Assembly (NCBI RefSeq): GCF_001570545.1
Contig: NZ_BBXD01000009.1
Span: 310,001 to 374,000 of the forward strand
DNA length: 64,000 bases
Direction of reading: 5' to 3'
Source of the DNA: Herbidospora mongoliensis
GTDB taxonomy: Bacteria > Actinomycetota > Actinomycetes > Streptosporangiales > Streptosporangiaceae
Shown: in pieces, positions 8,063 through 16,625 of the stretch
How the letters are laid out: every line of letters starts with the position of its first letter
Numbering within the stretch: the stretch's first letter is position 1
The notes under the pieces: generated by a model
Seen by the model: the letters and a program-made list of their open reading frames with translations, nothing else
What the model was told of the DNA's origin: nothing
The model's database searches: none
Program-made: the position numbers and the translations under genes

Positions 8063-8428
8063 CTAGCTCTTCTTGATCTCGGAGCTGATCTCGGCCCGGA
8101 TCGAGTCCATGTCGAGTGCGCGGACCTGGGTGATCAGGTCGTCGAGCGCGGGGGCCGGGAGAGCGCCGGGCTGCGCGAAGACCACGATGCCGTCGCGGAT
8201 GGCCATGATGGTCGGGATCGCCGTGATGTCGAACCCCTGGGCCAACGCGGGCTGGGCCTCGGTGTCGATCTTGCCGAACTTGATGTCCTCGTGCTTGCCC
8301 GAGGCCTTCTCGAAGATCGGCCCGAACGACTTACAGGGGCCGCACCACTCCGCCCAGAAGTCGAGCAACACGATGCCGTCGTCGGCGATCTCGTTGAAGT
8401 TGCTCTCGGTTACCTCGATGGTCGCCAC
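8063..8428 (-). CDS. trxA: Thioredoxin
   Basis: 121-residue cytoplasmic thioredoxin with the WCGPC active site (Cys29, Cys32), the buried Asp in LLDFWAEW, and the cis-Pro loop AIPTI. It reduces protein disulfides, taking electrons from thioredoxin reductase, which is not in this window. The GTG start has an AGGAG site about 9 nt upstream. The C-terminus (MDSIRAEISSEIKKS) is slightly longer than in the 105-110-residue classical form. It stands as a single gene. Confidence 0.95.
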   Translation of the reverse strand: MATIEVTESNFNEIADDGIVLLDFWAEWCGPCKSFGPIFEKASGKHEDIKFGKIDTEAQPALAQGFDITAIPTIMAIRDGIVVFAQPGALPAPALDDLITQVRALDMDSIRAEISSEIKKS

Positions 8429-8560
8429 TCGCGACTCCTTTCCTCATGGGGATGCAACCCGTTCGGGTCGCGCCGCATTCCAAGGCCTATCACGCCGGTC
8501 AGGTTGCCCGATCGGGCCCGTGGGTACGTCCCGCGTCCCGACTACGGCGAGGAGACCACC

Positions 8561-8650
8561 ATGATCCCCGGTTGTGGCTCATGTAACTGCACCGACGAGA
8601 TCCTCAGTACCCTGCGCCCTCCGCGCATCACCCAGCTCAGCACCGAATGA
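8561..8650 (+). CDS. Cys-rich 29-residue mini-protein or leader peptide
   Basis: A short ORF with good expression signals: GGAG at 8551-8554, an ATG 6 nt later, a TGA stop, and a strong terminator starting 4 nt after the stop. The peptide begins MIPGCGSCNC and ends TLRPPRITQLSTE, so three Cys are packed into residues 5-10. I do not recognise the family. Options are a metal-binding micro-protein, a RiPP-like precursor, or a cysteine-sensing leader peptide whose terminator attenuates the following gene. The gene-like packaging argues that it is translated; the role is open. Confidence 0.5.
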   Translation: MIPGCGSCNCTDEILSTLRPPRITQLSTE

Positions 8651-8654
8651 GATC

Positions 8655-8680
8655 CGGCCCCGGGAGCCGCCCCGGGGCCG
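8655..8680 (+). terminator. Terminator after the Cys-rich mini-ORF
   Basis: CGGCCCCGGG pairs perfectly with CCCGGGGCCG around a 6-nt loop and is followed by TTTCGCTT. It may end the mini-gene transcript or act as an attenuator before the pentapeptide-repeat gene. Confidence 0.75.
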
Positions 8681-8799
8681 TTTCGCTTGATCGGCAGTGA
8701 ATTCGGGCAAGGTGTGGCACTGACGACACAATTGACAGAACGCGGTGAACGCACGGGAAAGAAACCGCGTCGACGGTCGATCGTGGGTAAGTCTTCGGC

Positions 8800-10008
8800 A
8801 TGAGGCAACTCCTTTCCTGGAGCACCTGCGCCACGAGCGCCGATTGCGTAGGGGTGTCACGGCAGCCGTACAACCGCTGTCTGACCCACATGGAAGCCGA
8901 GGAACTCGACGTCCACCTCGCCACGCTGAGGCCGGGGCAGTGCCTCGATCTACGCGGCACGACCCTGCCCGCCGGGCTGCTCGACCGGATTCTGGCCGCG
9001 ATGGAGAACGTCGTCGGCCGGGCCCGTTTCGACCGGGCCACGTTCTCCGCCCCCGCCCGCTTCGGCGATGTCACCTTCAATGGCGACGCGTCGTTCGACG
9101 ACGCCCGTTTTGAGGCGCTCGCGTCATTCTTCGGCACCCGTTTCGGAGGAAATGTCTCATTTCAGGGCGTGCGTTTCGGTAAGGAAATCTCTCTGTACGG
9201 CTCCCGCGTGCGCGGTCACCTCTCGATGGACGACGCCGCCGTCGCCAGTGACGCCCTTTTCGGTGAGGCGTGTTTCGGATCCGCGTCCTTTCGCGGGGCC
9301 GAGTTCCACGGGTTCAGCTCCTTCGACCAGGCCAGGTTCCACGGCGACGCGACGTTCCGGGGGGCCAGGTTCTCCCGTCCGGTGTCCTTCCTGAAGACCG
9401 CGTTCGAGGGCACGGCCGGGTTCCAGTCGGTCAGGTTCTCGGCGAAGGCGTTCCTGGCGCCGGCGCTGGTCGGCCGTCAGCTGGCGCTGAACCAGGCCCG
9501 CGCCCAGGGCCCGGTCGAGCTCCACGTCACGGGCTGCCCGGTCGACCTCTCGGAGGCGCGGGTGCTCGGCCGCCTGACCGTGAAGGCGGGCGACGCCGAC
9601 CTCGATCTCACCGGCCTGACCAGCCGGGGCCGGTCGAAGGTGATGCGCAAGGGCGGCCCGATCAGGATCCTGTCGATCGCGGGCCTCGACGCCGACGAGC
9701 TGACCATCGAGGGCGCCGACCTGACCCGCTGCCACCTGCCCGGCGCGGTGAACGCCGAGCGTCTGCGGCTGCGCGACTGCGTGTTCGCGGCCAGCCCCGG
9801 CGGCCGGCGGCAACTGCGGTTCAGCTGGCCACCGCTGCGGCGGACGTTCTTCAGCCGCCTGTCGTGGGTGGCCCTGCTGTGCCTGGTGGCGGTGGCGGCG
9901 GTGCTCTGGTCGTCCACCCCGCAACAACCGAACCGTCATCCACGCCCGACGATCACCCAGGGCGGAACGTGGGCCCACTCGTCGGGGACGCATCAGGGAT
10001 CGCCCTGA
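8800..10008 (+). CDS. Pentapeptide-repeat membrane protein
   Basis: 402-residue protein. From about residue 75 to 215 it shows a 5-residue periodicity with Phe at the core position (ARF-x-x-ATF, ARFGDVTFNGDASFDDARF and onward), diagnostic of a right-handed quadrilateral pentapeptide beta-helix. After residue 215 the pattern turns to Leu-centred, less regular units. A hydrophobic helix (WVALLCLVAVAAVLW, ~residue 352-366) near the end suggests a membrane anchor with a short Pro-rich tail. The start is uncertain: ATG 8800 gives an odd Cys-containing N-terminus, while ATG 8890 (MEAEELDVHL) begins the conserved-looking part; neither has a good ribosome site. Function unknown. Confidence 0.8.
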   Translation: MRQLLSWSTCATSADCVGVSRQPYNRCLTHMEAEELDVHLATLRPGQCLDLRGTTLPAGLLDRILAAMENVVGRARFDRATFSAPARFGDVTFNGDASFDDARFEALASFFGTRFGGNVSFQGVRFGKEISLYGSRVRGHLSMDDAAVASDALFGEACFGSASFRGAEFHGFSSFDQARFHGDATFRGARFSRPVSFLKTAFEGTAGFQSVRFSAKAFLAPALVGRQLALNQARAQGPVELHVTGCPVDLSEARVLGRLTVKAGDADLDLTGLTSRGRSKVMRKGGPIRILSIAGLDADELTIEGADLTRCHLPGAVNAERLRLRDCVFAASPGGRRQLRFSWPPLRRTFFSRLSWVALLCLVAVAAVLWSSTPQQPNRHPRPTITQGGTWAHSSGTHQGSP

Positions 10009-10048
10009 TGCGTCGGCCGCGAACCCCCGCATAGCCTGTCCGACAACC

Positions 10049-10708
10049 ATGGAAACCGCATACGACGCCTATCTCAACGAGTTGGCCAAAACGCTCCGGG
10101 GTCCTCGGCGGGCCAGAAACGACCTCCTCGCCGAGGCCCGTGACGGCCTGCTCGACGCTGCCGAGGCCTACGAGGACCAGGGCCTGCCGCCCGATGAGGC
10201 ACAGGTCCGCGCGTTGGCCGACTTCGGCCCGGTCGCCGTGGTGGCGCCGGGGTTCCAGGAGGAGCTGACCGCCGCCCAGAGCCGCCGGACCGCCGCCCTG
10301 CTGTTCCTCAGCACCCCGGCGGTGGCGCTCATGTGGGGCGTGCTGTGGCAGATCTTCCCGACCGATTTCGACGTGGTGAAGCCGATCTGGTTCGGCGTGG
10401 TGGCGCGGGCGGTCGACCTGATGCAGGTGGCGACCGGCCTGGTGGGCGCGGCGGTGCTGCTGCGGCTGCGCCGGACGCGACGCTCGCGCGGGATCGCCCG
10501 GCTGCTGGGCCTGCTGGTGTGGGGACAGGCGCCGCTGATGGCCGTGCTCTGCGGGGCGCTGATGGTGACGGCGGGGGTGGCCCTGGCGGCGTTCCCGGGT
10601 TACCTACCGGGTCTTTTCGCGACGTGGATCAGTATGGGCTTCTGGGCCTGGCAGCTGTCGAGCGCCGCCCGCTGCCTCAAGTCGGCCACACCGGCGAAGG
10701 CGATCTAG
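10049..10708 (+). CDS. Permease-prefix (HAAS-type) membrane protein
   Basis: 219-residue protein. The first ~75 residues form a soluble helical domain (YLNELAKTLRGPRRARNDLLAEARDGL, GLPPDEAQVRALADFG) of the HAAS/permease-prefix type found next to PadR regulators. Four transmembrane helices follow (residues ~83-100, ~118-140, ~150-175, ~180-205). Such proteins are usually partners or targets of PadR regulators in envelope-stress-like responses. The convergent padR gene, only 10 nt away at the 3' end, supports that pairing, though their orientation means they are not co-transcribed. Biochemical role unknown. Confidence 0.75.
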   Translation: METAYDAYLNELAKTLRGPRRARNDLLAEARDGLLDAAEAYEDQGLPPDEAQVRALADFGPVAVVAPGFQEELTAAQSRRTAALLFLSTPAVALMWGVLWQIFPTDFDVVKPIWFGVVARAVDLMQVATGLVGAAVLLRLRRTRRSRGIARLLGLLVWGQAPLMAVLCGALMVTAGVALAAFPGYLPGLFATWISMGFWAWQLSSAARCLKSATPAKAI

Positions 10709-10718
10709 GCCGCCCGGC

Positions 10719-11042
10719 TCAGGTCTGGGGGTTCAGGACTCGCCCGATCGCGCTGGTGAAGCTGGTCCAGGCGGTGCGCTCCCCCGCGAGTTCCGCCCGG
10801 CCCGAATCGGTCAGGCGGTAGGTGCGGCGTTTGCGGCCGCCGACGGTCGCCCATTCGCTGGACAGGAATCCGGCTCGCTCCAGCCTGCGCAAAGCGGGGT
10901 AGACCGTCCCTGTCGGTACGTCGAGCGCGCCGCCTGACCGCAAGTGGAGGGCCTCGATGATCGCGTAGCCGTGGAGGGGCTCGTGCTCCACCACGGACAG
11001 CAAAAGGGCGTCCATATGCCCACGGAGCGCGTCGGGGTTCAC
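10719..11042 (-). CDS. PadR family transcriptional regulator
   Basis: 107-residue PadR-type winged-helix repressor of the short (PadR-s2-like) class: HMDALLLSVVEHEPLHGYAIIEAL, then the recognition region GALDVPTGTVYPALRRLERAGFL, the wing GGRKRRTYRLT, and a short C-terminal dimer helix. It lies head-to-head with cydA, and the 80-bp gap holds overlapping ATGT/ACAT palindromes typical of PadR operators. It probably represses itself and the cydABDC genes in response to an unknown ligand or redox cue (inference). Confidence 0.92.
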   Translation of the reverse strand: MNPDALRGHMDALLLSVVEHEPLHGYAIIEALHLRSGGALDVPTGTVYPALRRLERAGFLSSEWATVGGRKRRTYRLTDSGRAELAGERTAWTSFTSAIGRVLNPQT

Positions 11043-11065
11043 ATGTTCACCTTAACCGTGTGCGG

Positions 11066-11087
11066 CATGTAGCCAGTCTACATGTAG
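11066..11087. promoter_or_regulatory. Putative PadR operator between padR and cydA
   Basis: CATGTAG at 11066-11072 and CTACATG at 11078-11084 form an inverted repeat with 5-nt spacing. The perfect palindrome CTACATGTAG (11078-11087) overlaps it, and a further ATGTAG lies at 11097-11102. The ATGT...ACAT pattern is the known PadR-family operator style. It sits 24-45 nt from the padR start and 36-57 nt from cydA. Confidence 0.6.
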
Positions 11088-11122
11088 GCTCTCTATATGT
11101 AGCCAGACATAAGGAGCCTTCC

Positions 11123-12289
11123 ATGGACGTCCTCGACCTGGCCCGGTTGCAGTTCGCGGTGACAGGGAGCCTGCATTTCCTGTTCGTCGTGCTCACACTG
11201 GGCTTGGCCCCCCTTGTGGCGATCATGCACACCCGATACGCCCGCACCGGGAACGCCCTCGACGAGCGCATGACGCGCTTCTGGGGGCAGATCTACGTGA
11301 CCAACTACGCGCTCGGCATCGTCACCGGCATCGTGATGGAGTTCCAGTTCGGACTGAGCTGGAGCGGTCTGTCCCATTACGCCGGCGACGTCTTCGGGGC
11401 CCCGCTGGCGCTGGAGACGCTGATCGCGTTCTTCCTCGAATCCACGTTCCTGGGCCTGTGGATCTTCGGCTGGCACCGGCTGCCCAAGTGGCTGCACCTG
11501 GCCACGATCTGGTTGGTCACGATCACCGCCTACGCGTCGGCCTTCTGGATCATGGTGGCCAACTCGTTCCTGCAGCATCCGGCCGGGTCGGTGCGCGACG
11601 GCGACGTCCTGCGCCTCGACGACTTCAGCGCGCTGCTGACCAACCCGTCGCTGTCGATGGCGCTGCCGCACGTGCTGTCGGCCGGGCTGACCGTGGGCGG
11701 GTTCGTGGTGATGGGCGCGAGCGCCTACCACCTGTTCAGGAAGACCCCCGACCAGGAACTCTTCAGCCGCTCGCTGCGGATGGGGATCTGGACCGCCTTC
11801 GTCGGCTCCATGCTGGTCGTCGGCTTCGGGTTCGCCCAGTTCGGCCCGGTGACCAGCGTCCAGCCGGACAAGTTCGTGGACAAACCGGTGGCCGCGATGG
11901 CGCTCAGCCTCATGATCCTTCTCGGGCACCTGCTCCAGCTCGCCGCGCTCGCGCTGGTCGTGGTGGTCAAGTGGGCGCCGCGCTGGCGGGGGCTGCATCC
12001 GCTGATCGTGCTGCTCACGCCGCTGCCCTTCCTGGCCGCCGTCCTCGGGTGGATCGCCCGGGAGGAGGGCCGCCAGCCCTGGATGATCTGGGACCGGCTG
12101 AAGGTCGCCGACGCCCTCACCCCCGGTCTGACCAGCGGCGAGATCACCTTCTCCTTCATCGGCTTCGTCGGGGTGCTGTCCCTGCTGGCGGTCGCCGACT
12201 ACGTGCTGATCGTGCGGATCATCCGGAGGGGTCCCCATGAGATCGCACTGGGCGAACGCCCGGCGCCCGAACCCGTCCTGACCTACTGA
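11123..12289 (+). CDS. cydA: Cytochrome bd ubiquinol oxidase subunit I
   Basis: 388-residue heme-bearing subunit of the high-affinity cytochrome bd quinol oxidase in the plasma membrane. Recognisable features are the N-terminal heme ligand His18 (TGSLHFLFV), LETLIAFFLESTFLGLWIFGW with the two conserved glutamates of the proton/heme region, and the GRQPW motif after a short Q-loop. About nine transmembrane helices are expected; the short Q-loop is the usual actinobacterial form. The start is set by AAGGAG at 11111-11116 just before ATG 11123; an upstream in-frame start falls inside the operator. First gene of a cyd operon, probably PadR-controlled. Confidence 0.95.
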   Translation: MDVLDLARLQFAVTGSLHFLFVVLTLGLAPLVAIMHTRYARTGNALDERMTRFWGQIYVTNYALGIVTGIVMEFQFGLSWSGLSHYAGDVFGAPLALETLIAFFLESTFLGLWIFGWHRLPKWLHLATIWLVTITAYASAFWIMVANSFLQHPAGSVRDGDVLRLDDFSALLTNPSLSMALPHVLSAGLTVGGFVVMGASAYHLFRKTPDQELFSRSLRMGIWTAFVGSMLVVGFGFAQFGPVTSVQPDKFVDKPVAAMALSLMILLGHLLQLAALALVVVVKWAPRWRGLHPLIVLLTPLPFLAAVLGWIAREEGRQPWMIWDRLKVADALTPGLTSGEITFSFIGFVGVLSLLAVADYVLIVRIIRRGPHEIALGERPAPEPVLTY

Positions 12290-12309
12290 TGGAGCAGAAA
12301 GGAACACCG

Positions 12310-12357
12310 ATGCCCCGCCTGTCACCCGCCGACTGCAGTCCCCCGGGCAGGTTCTGA
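12310..12357 (+). CDS. 15-codon micro-ORF bridging cydA and cydB
   Basis: ATG 12310 is preceded by AAAGGAA and encodes MPRLSPADCSPPGRF. Its TGA overlaps the cydB ATG (TGATG at 12355-12359). cydB itself has no convincing ribosome site, so translation of this ORF probably delivers ribosomes to cydB. It is not hydrophobic, so it is not a CydX-type subunit. It could be a pure coupling device. Confidence 0.35.
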   Translation: MPRLSPADCSPPGRF

Positions 12358-13049
12358 TGGAAATCCTCTGGTTCGGCATACTGTCGGTACTGCTGGCCGG
12401 CTACTTCGCTTTGGAGGGCTTCGACCTCGGTGTCGGCCTGCTCCTGCCGGTCACCCCCGACCGTGACCGGGCGATCGGCGCCATCGGCCCGTTCGTGCTG
12501 GCCAACGAGGTGTGGCTGATCGCCGTCGCCGGAGTGCTGTTCGGCGCGTTCCCCGCGCTCGAAGGCGTCCTGAGCGCCAACTACTCCGCCGTGGTGCTGC
12601 TGCTGGTCTCGTGGGTGATCCGCGACGCGGGCCTGTGGTTCCGCCGCCGCCTGCTCTCTCCTGGTTTCTGGGAGTACGGGATAGCGCTCGGTTCCCTCGG
12701 CATCTGCCTGGCCTGGGGCGTGATCCTGGCCGGCCTGGCCGGTTTCCCCCTCCTTTCCGGGCTCCTGTACGGCCTGCTGATCGCCGGCCTGTTCGTCCTG
12801 CACGGCCGGAGGTTCCTCGACTGGCGGCTGACCGGAGGGGGAACGCTGCTGGTCACCGGGGCGCTGGCGGCCGTACCCGCCCTGGTTCCGATGATCGGGA
12901 TGGCGGGCGAGGTGCTCGGGAACGCGGCCCCGTCCGCGAACCTGACGGTGCTGACGTTTATGGTGTTGCCGTTCGTCCCGGTCATGGCCGGGGCGCAGAT
13001 CTGGGTGTGGCGGGCCTTCGGGAAGGGTCCCGTTCCCTCCTACTTCTGA
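12357..13049 (+). CDS. cydB: Cytochrome bd oxidase subunit II, unusually short
   Basis: 230-residue CydB, well below the usual ~330-380. The N-terminal half is standard (GYFALEGFDLGVGLLLP, ANEVWLIAVAGVLFGAFP, VVLLLVSWVIRDAG, GLLIAGLFVLHG). It then jumps quickly to a typical CydB ending (NLTVLTFMVLPFVPVMAGAQIWVWRAF). This looks like an in-frame internal loss of about 100 residues, i.e. several helices of the second repeat, rather than a broken end. Subunit II supports CydA structurally, so a reduced version may still work. It is translationally coupled through the preceding micro-ORF, and cydD starts 12 nt later. Confidence 0.88.
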   Translation: MEILWFGILSVLLAGYFALEGFDLGVGLLLPVTPDRDRAIGAIGPFVLANEVWLIAVAGVLFGAFPALEGVLSANYSAVVLLLVSWVIRDAGLWFRRRLLSPGFWEYGIALGSLGICLAWGVILAGLAGFPLLSGLLYGLLIAGLFVLHGRRFLDWRLTGGGTLLVTGALAAVPALVPMIGMAGEVLGNAAPSANLTVLTFMVLPFVPVMAGAQIWVWRAFGKGPVPSYF

Positions 13050-13061
13050 CCGGGGGGTTGG

Positions 13062-14663
13062 GTGCACAAGGATCTCGTCCGGCTGCTGCCGCGCCGCCAC
13101 CTGATGGTGTGCCTGGGTGCGGCGGTGGTGGCCGGGCTGCTGGTCCTGGTGCAGGCCGAACTGCTGGCCGGGGTGCTGTCCGGGCGGTTCGCCGTCGGCG
13201 TGCTGGGCTGGCTGGCCGTGGTGATCGCGGCCCGGGGAGCGCTGGGCTGGGTCCAGGGCGTGGCCGCCGGAGCCACCGCGAGCGGAGTCAAATCGGAGCT
13301 GCGCCACCGCCTGCTGCGCCGCTTCCAGGGCATGAGCCCGGCAGAGACCCGATCGGGCGAACTGGTGACGCTGACCGGCCGTGGCCTCGACGCGCTCGAC
13401 CCCTATCTGACGGGCTACCTGCCGTCGATCGCGGTCGCTGCGGTCGTACCGGCAGCGGTGATCATCCGCCTGTTCGTCGCCGACCTGACGACCGCGCTGA
13501 TCGTGCTGGTGACGGTGCCGCTGATCCCCGTTTTCGGCGCCCTGGTCGGCATGACGACCAAGGCGGTGACCGAGAAGCAGTGGTCCGCCCTGTCCCGGCT
13601 GGGCGGGCACTTCCTCGACGTGGTGCGCGGCCTGCCGACCCTGCGGGCGTTCGGCCGGGCCCGCTACCAGGCGACCGTGATCCACGACGTCGCCGGGGCG
13701 CATCGGTCGGCCACGATGAAGACGCTGCGGGTGGCGTTCCTTTCGTCCCTCGTCCTCGAACTGATCGCGTCGCTGTCGCTGGCCCTGGTCGCGGTCCCGG
13801 TGGGTCTCCGGCTGCTCACGGGCTCCCTCGACCTGACGACGGCGTTGCTCGTCCTGCTCCTCGCCCCCGAGGCCTATCTGCCCCTGCGCGCGATGGGCAC
13901 CCGGTTCCACGCCGCGATGGAAGGCGTGACCGCCGCCGATTCGGCGTTCGCCCTGCTCGAAGGCGCCGAGCCCGCCGCCCCCCGGCCCGGGACGGTGACG
14001 GAGCGCGTCCCCGAGATCCGCCTCGAACACGTGACCGTCCGCTATCCGGGCCGCGACGACCCCGCCCTGCTCGACGTGTCCCTCATCATCGCCCCCGGCG
14101 AACGGGTGGCCCTGGTCGGCGAGAGCGGCGCAGGCAAGAGCACCCTGCTCCACCTCCTGCTGGGCTTCATCACCCCCTCCGAAGGCCGTGTCCTCATCGG
14201 CGGGGCCGACCTGGCCGGCCTCGACCTGGACAGATGGCGACGGCATCTGGCCTTCGTGCCCCAGCGCCCCCACCTGTTCGCCACCTCGGTGGCGGGCAAC
14301 ATCTCCCTCGACGGCACGGCCACCCCGGAAGCGATCCGCGCGGCGGCGGTCTCCGCCCAGGCCGACGTCTTCATCACCGACCTGCCCGAGGGCTACGACA
14401 CCGTCATCGGCGAACGCGGCGCCGACCTGTCAGCGGGCCAACGCCAGCGCCTGGCCCTGGCCCGCGCCTTCTGCCGCCCCGGCGCGGGCCTGCTGCTCCT
14501 CGACGAACCCACGGCCCGCCTCGACGGCCGAAGCGAGGCGGCGGTCATCGAATCCACCCGCCACCTGGCCGAAGGCCGCACGGCGGTGATCGTCGCCCAC
14601 CGCCCTGCCATGATCGCCCTGGCCGACCGGGTGATCCGGGTCGACGATGGAGTGATCAGATGA
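13062..14663 (+). CDS. cydD: Thiol reductant ABC exporter subunit CydD
   Basis: 533-residue ABC half-transporter: a six-helix membrane domain (residues ~15-300), then an ATPase domain with Walker [11 protein letters not shown]-loop FVPQRPHLF, signature LSAGQRQRL and Walker [13 protein letters not shown]. With CydC it exports glutathione or cysteine to the extracytoplasmic side, which is needed for cytochrome bd assembly. The GTG start at 13062 was used. The stop overlaps the ATG of another micro-ORF. The operon places it between the oxidase subunits and a free lipoyl domain. Confidence 0.93.
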   Translation: MHKDLVRLLPRRHLMVCLGAAVVAGLLVLVQAELLAGVLSGRFAVGVLGWLAVVIAARGALGWVQGVAAGATASGVKSELRHRLLRRFQGMSPAETRSGELVTLTGRGLDALDPYLTGYLPSIAVAAVVPAAVIIRLFVADLTTALIVLVTVPLIPVFGALVGMTTKAVTEKQWSALSRLGGHFLDVVRGLPTLRAFGRARYQATVIHDVAGAHRSATMKTLRVAFLSSLVLELIASLSLALVAVPVGLRLLTGSLDLTTALLVLLLAPEAYLPLRAMGTRFHAAMEGVTAADSAFALLEGAEPAAPRPGTVTERVPEIRLEHVTVRYPGRDDPALLDVSLIIAPGERVALVGESGAGKSTLLHLLLGFITPSEGRVLIGGADLAGLDLDRWRRHLAFVPQRPHLFATSVAGNISLDGTATPEAIRAAAVSAQADVFITDLPEGYDTVIGERGADLSAGQRQRLALARAFCRPGAGLLLLDEPTARLDGRSEAAVIESTRHLAEGRTAVIVAHRPAMIALADRVIRVDDGVIR

Positions 14664-14713
14664 CCCGCGCCACAGCCTGCCGACACCCGGCTTACCAGGA
14701 GCCGCCCGGATGA
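14660..14713 (+). CDS. 17-codon micro-ORF bridging cydD and the lipoyl gene
   Basis: The ATG at 14660 overlaps the cydD stop (ATGA) and the TGA at 14711-14713 overlaps the lipoyl-domain ATG (again ATGA). The peptide is [17 protein letters not shown], with no known domain. The next gene has its own AGGAG at 14697-14701, so coupling is possible but not required. It resembles the micro-ORF between cydA and cydB in size and placement. Confidence 0.3.
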   Translation: MTRATACRHPAYQEPPG

Positions 14714-14958
14714 AACGCCACTTCAAGCTGCCCTACATGGGCGAAGACATGACCGAGGTCGAGATCGTCCGCTGGCATGTGGCCGTGGGCGACCGCGTCG
14801 AGGTCAACCAGATCATCGTCGAGATCGAGACGGCCAAGGCGTCCGTCGAACTCCCGTCGCCTTACGAGGGCCGGGTGGCGGCCATCCTGACGGGTGAGGG
14901 CGAGACGGTCGAGGCGGGCGACGTCATCATCACCATCGAGACGGACGTCGTCGCATGA
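14710..14958 (+). CDS. Free-standing biotinyl/lipoyl carrier domain inside the cyd operon
   Basis: 82-residue single-domain protein matching the N-terminal lipoyl domain of 2-oxoacid dehydrogenase E2 subunits: [24 protein letters not shown], then [19 protein letters not shown] with the lipoylatable Lys43 at the TAK hairpin, and [10 protein letters not shown]. It has no E2 catalytic or subunit-binding part, so it can only be a carrier arm. It is the whole gene: own AGGAG site, stop overlapping cydC (ATGA). A lipoyl protein is not a known part of CydDC or cytochrome bd. A dithiol carrier next to a thiol exporter suggests a link to thiol/disulfide chemistry (inference). Confidence 0.9.
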   Translation: MKRHFKLPYMGEDMTEVEIVRWHVAVGDRVEVNQIIVEIETAKASVELPSPYEGRVAAILTGEGETVEAGDVIITIETDVVA

Positions 14959-16625
14959 TCTGGAATCGGCGGCTGCTGGTCGCCGCGCTGGCCGGGTCGG
15001 CCGCCGACCTGGCCGGGCTCGGGTTGATCGCGTCCGCCGCCTGGCTGATCACGCGGGCCGCGCAGCAGCCCGAACTGGCCGCGCTCTCCGTCGCGATCGT
15101 GGCGGTGCGGGCGTTCGCGACCTCTCGTGGGGTCTTCCGCTACGCCGAGCGCCTCTCCGGGCATGATGTCGCGTTGCGGGCGCAGGCCGCGACGCGGGAG
15201 CGGCTCTACGACTCGCTCATCCCGGCCGGGCCGCTGTCGCACCGTGGGGCCGATCTGCTGAGCCGGATGGTCGACGACACCGATGCCGTCCAGGACCTGC
15301 TGGTCAGGTGTCTGCTGCCGGCCGTCGCCGCGCTGGTCACAGGGGTGACGGCGGTGGTCATCGCGGCGTTCCTGCTGCCGCTCGCCGCTGTGGTGCTGGC
15401 GGCCGGGCTGGTCGTCGCCGGGGTGCTGCTTCCGGCGGCGACGGCGGCGCTGGCCCAGAGGTGGACGGCCCGGCTGGCGCCCGCCAGGGGCGATCTGGCC
15501 GCGCACACCGCCGACCTCGTGCACGGGTCGGCCGACCTCGCCGCCTACGGCGCGACCGGCAGGGCGCTCGACGCCGCGGCGGCGGCCGACGACCGGCTGG
15601 CCGGGCTGGAACGCGGCCAGGCCCGGGTCAACGCGACCGCGCTGGCGGCCGGGGTGCTGGTGCAGGGGCTCACCGTCGTGATCGTGGTGGCGGTGGCCGG
15701 CGCGCTCGACGCCGGTTCGATCGCGACCGCCGTGCTCGCGTTGATGTCGCTGGTCTCGTTCGAGCCGGTGCTGCCGCTGGCGGTGGCCGGGGAGCGGCTG
15801 ACCGGGGTGCTCGCGGCGGTCAAGCGGCTGCGGGAGATCGAGGCCACTCCCCCGGCGGTGCCCGCGCTCACCGATCCGCTTCCCCGGCCCGAGGGGCCGC
15901 TGACGGTCGTCGTCGAGGATCTCGTCGTGCGGCACGGCGACCGGCCCGCGCTCGGCGGGATCGGTCTGACCCTCACTCCGGGGAAGCGCGTCGCCGTCGT
16001 GGGGCCGAGCGGGGCGGGCAAGAGCACGCTGCTCTCGGCGCTGATGCGGACCGTCGACGTCGTGTCGGGAACCATCACCGTCAACGGCGCCGACCTGCGC
16101 CGGATCTCCCCCGACGACGCCCGCGCCATGATGACCGGCCTGACCCAGGACCCCTACGTCTTCCAGACGACCTTCCGCGACAACCTCCGCCTCGCGGGAC
16201 CGGCGTCCGGGGACGAAGCGCTCGACCGGGCGGTCCGGGAGGCCAGGCTCGACACGTTCGCCGACCGGGCCGGATGGGACGTCCAGCTCGGCGAAGACGG
16301 CCGCACCCTGTCGGGCGGCCAGATCCAGCGCCTCGCCCTGGCCCGCGCCCTCCTCTACGACCCGCCGATCCTGCTGCTCGACGAGCCCGCCGAAGCACTC
16401 GACGAGACGACGGCCGACGCCCTGATGGGCGACCTTCTCGACGCCACCCGGGGGCGCACCACGCTCCTGGTGACTCATCGGCTGCGCGGGCTGGAGGAGA
16501 TCGACGAGATCGTCGTCCTGGAAGACGGGCTGGTGGTGCAGCGCGGCACCCACGAGGAACTCCTCCACGAAGGCGGCTACTACCGCGAACTCTGGGACGC
16601 CGAGAACATGATCAGACAGGGCTGA
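14955..16625 (+). CDS. cydC: Thiol reductant ABC exporter subunit CydC
   Basis: 556-residue partner of CydD: N-terminal membrane domain of six helices (residues ~5-290) with the [24 protein letters not shown] block typical of CydC, then an ATPase domain with [32 protein letters not shown] and [12 protein letters not shown]. The CydDC heterodimer exports thiols for maturation of bd oxidase and c-type cytochromes. The ATG overlaps the lipoyl gene stop by 4 nt, so the carrier protein and CydC are translationally coupled. It is the last gene of the operon and converges on a phosphotransferase fragment. Confidence 0.94.
   Translation: MIWNRRLLVAALAGSAADLAGLGLIASAAWLITRAAQQPELAALSVAIVAVRAFATSRGVFRYAERLSGHDVALRAQAATRERLYDSLIPAGPLSHRGADLLSRMVDDTDAVQDLLVRCLLPAVAALVTGVTAVVIAAFLLPLAAVVLAAGLVVAGVLLPAATAALAQRWTARLAPARGDLAAHTADLVHGSADLAAYGATGRALDAAAAADDRLAGLERGQARVNATALAAGVLVQGLTVVIVVAVAGALDAGSIATAVLALMSLVSFEPVLPLAVAGERLTGVLAAVKRLREIEATPPAVPALTDPLPRPEGPLTVVVEDLVVRHGDRPALGGIGLTLTPGKRVAVVGPSGAGKSTLLSALMRTVDVVSGTITVNGADLRRISPDDARAMMTGLTQDPYVFQTTFRDNLRLAGPASGDEALDRAVREARLDTFADRAGWDVQLGEDGRTLSGGQIQRLALARALLYDPPILLLDEPAEALDETTADALMGDLLDATRGRTTLLVTHRLRGLEEIDEIVVLEDGLVVQRGTHEELLHEGGYYRELWDAENMIRQG

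Noticed and set aside
11060-11122. An N-terminal extension of CydA from an earlier in-frame start
   Set aside because: It overlaps the PadR operator region, and AAGGAG directly precedes ATG 11123, which also starts the conserved MDVLDLARLQF.
12219-14273. A 684-codon minus-strand frame across cydB and cydD
   Set aside because: It crosses two well-supported genes, is His/Gln/Arg-rich and has no motif.
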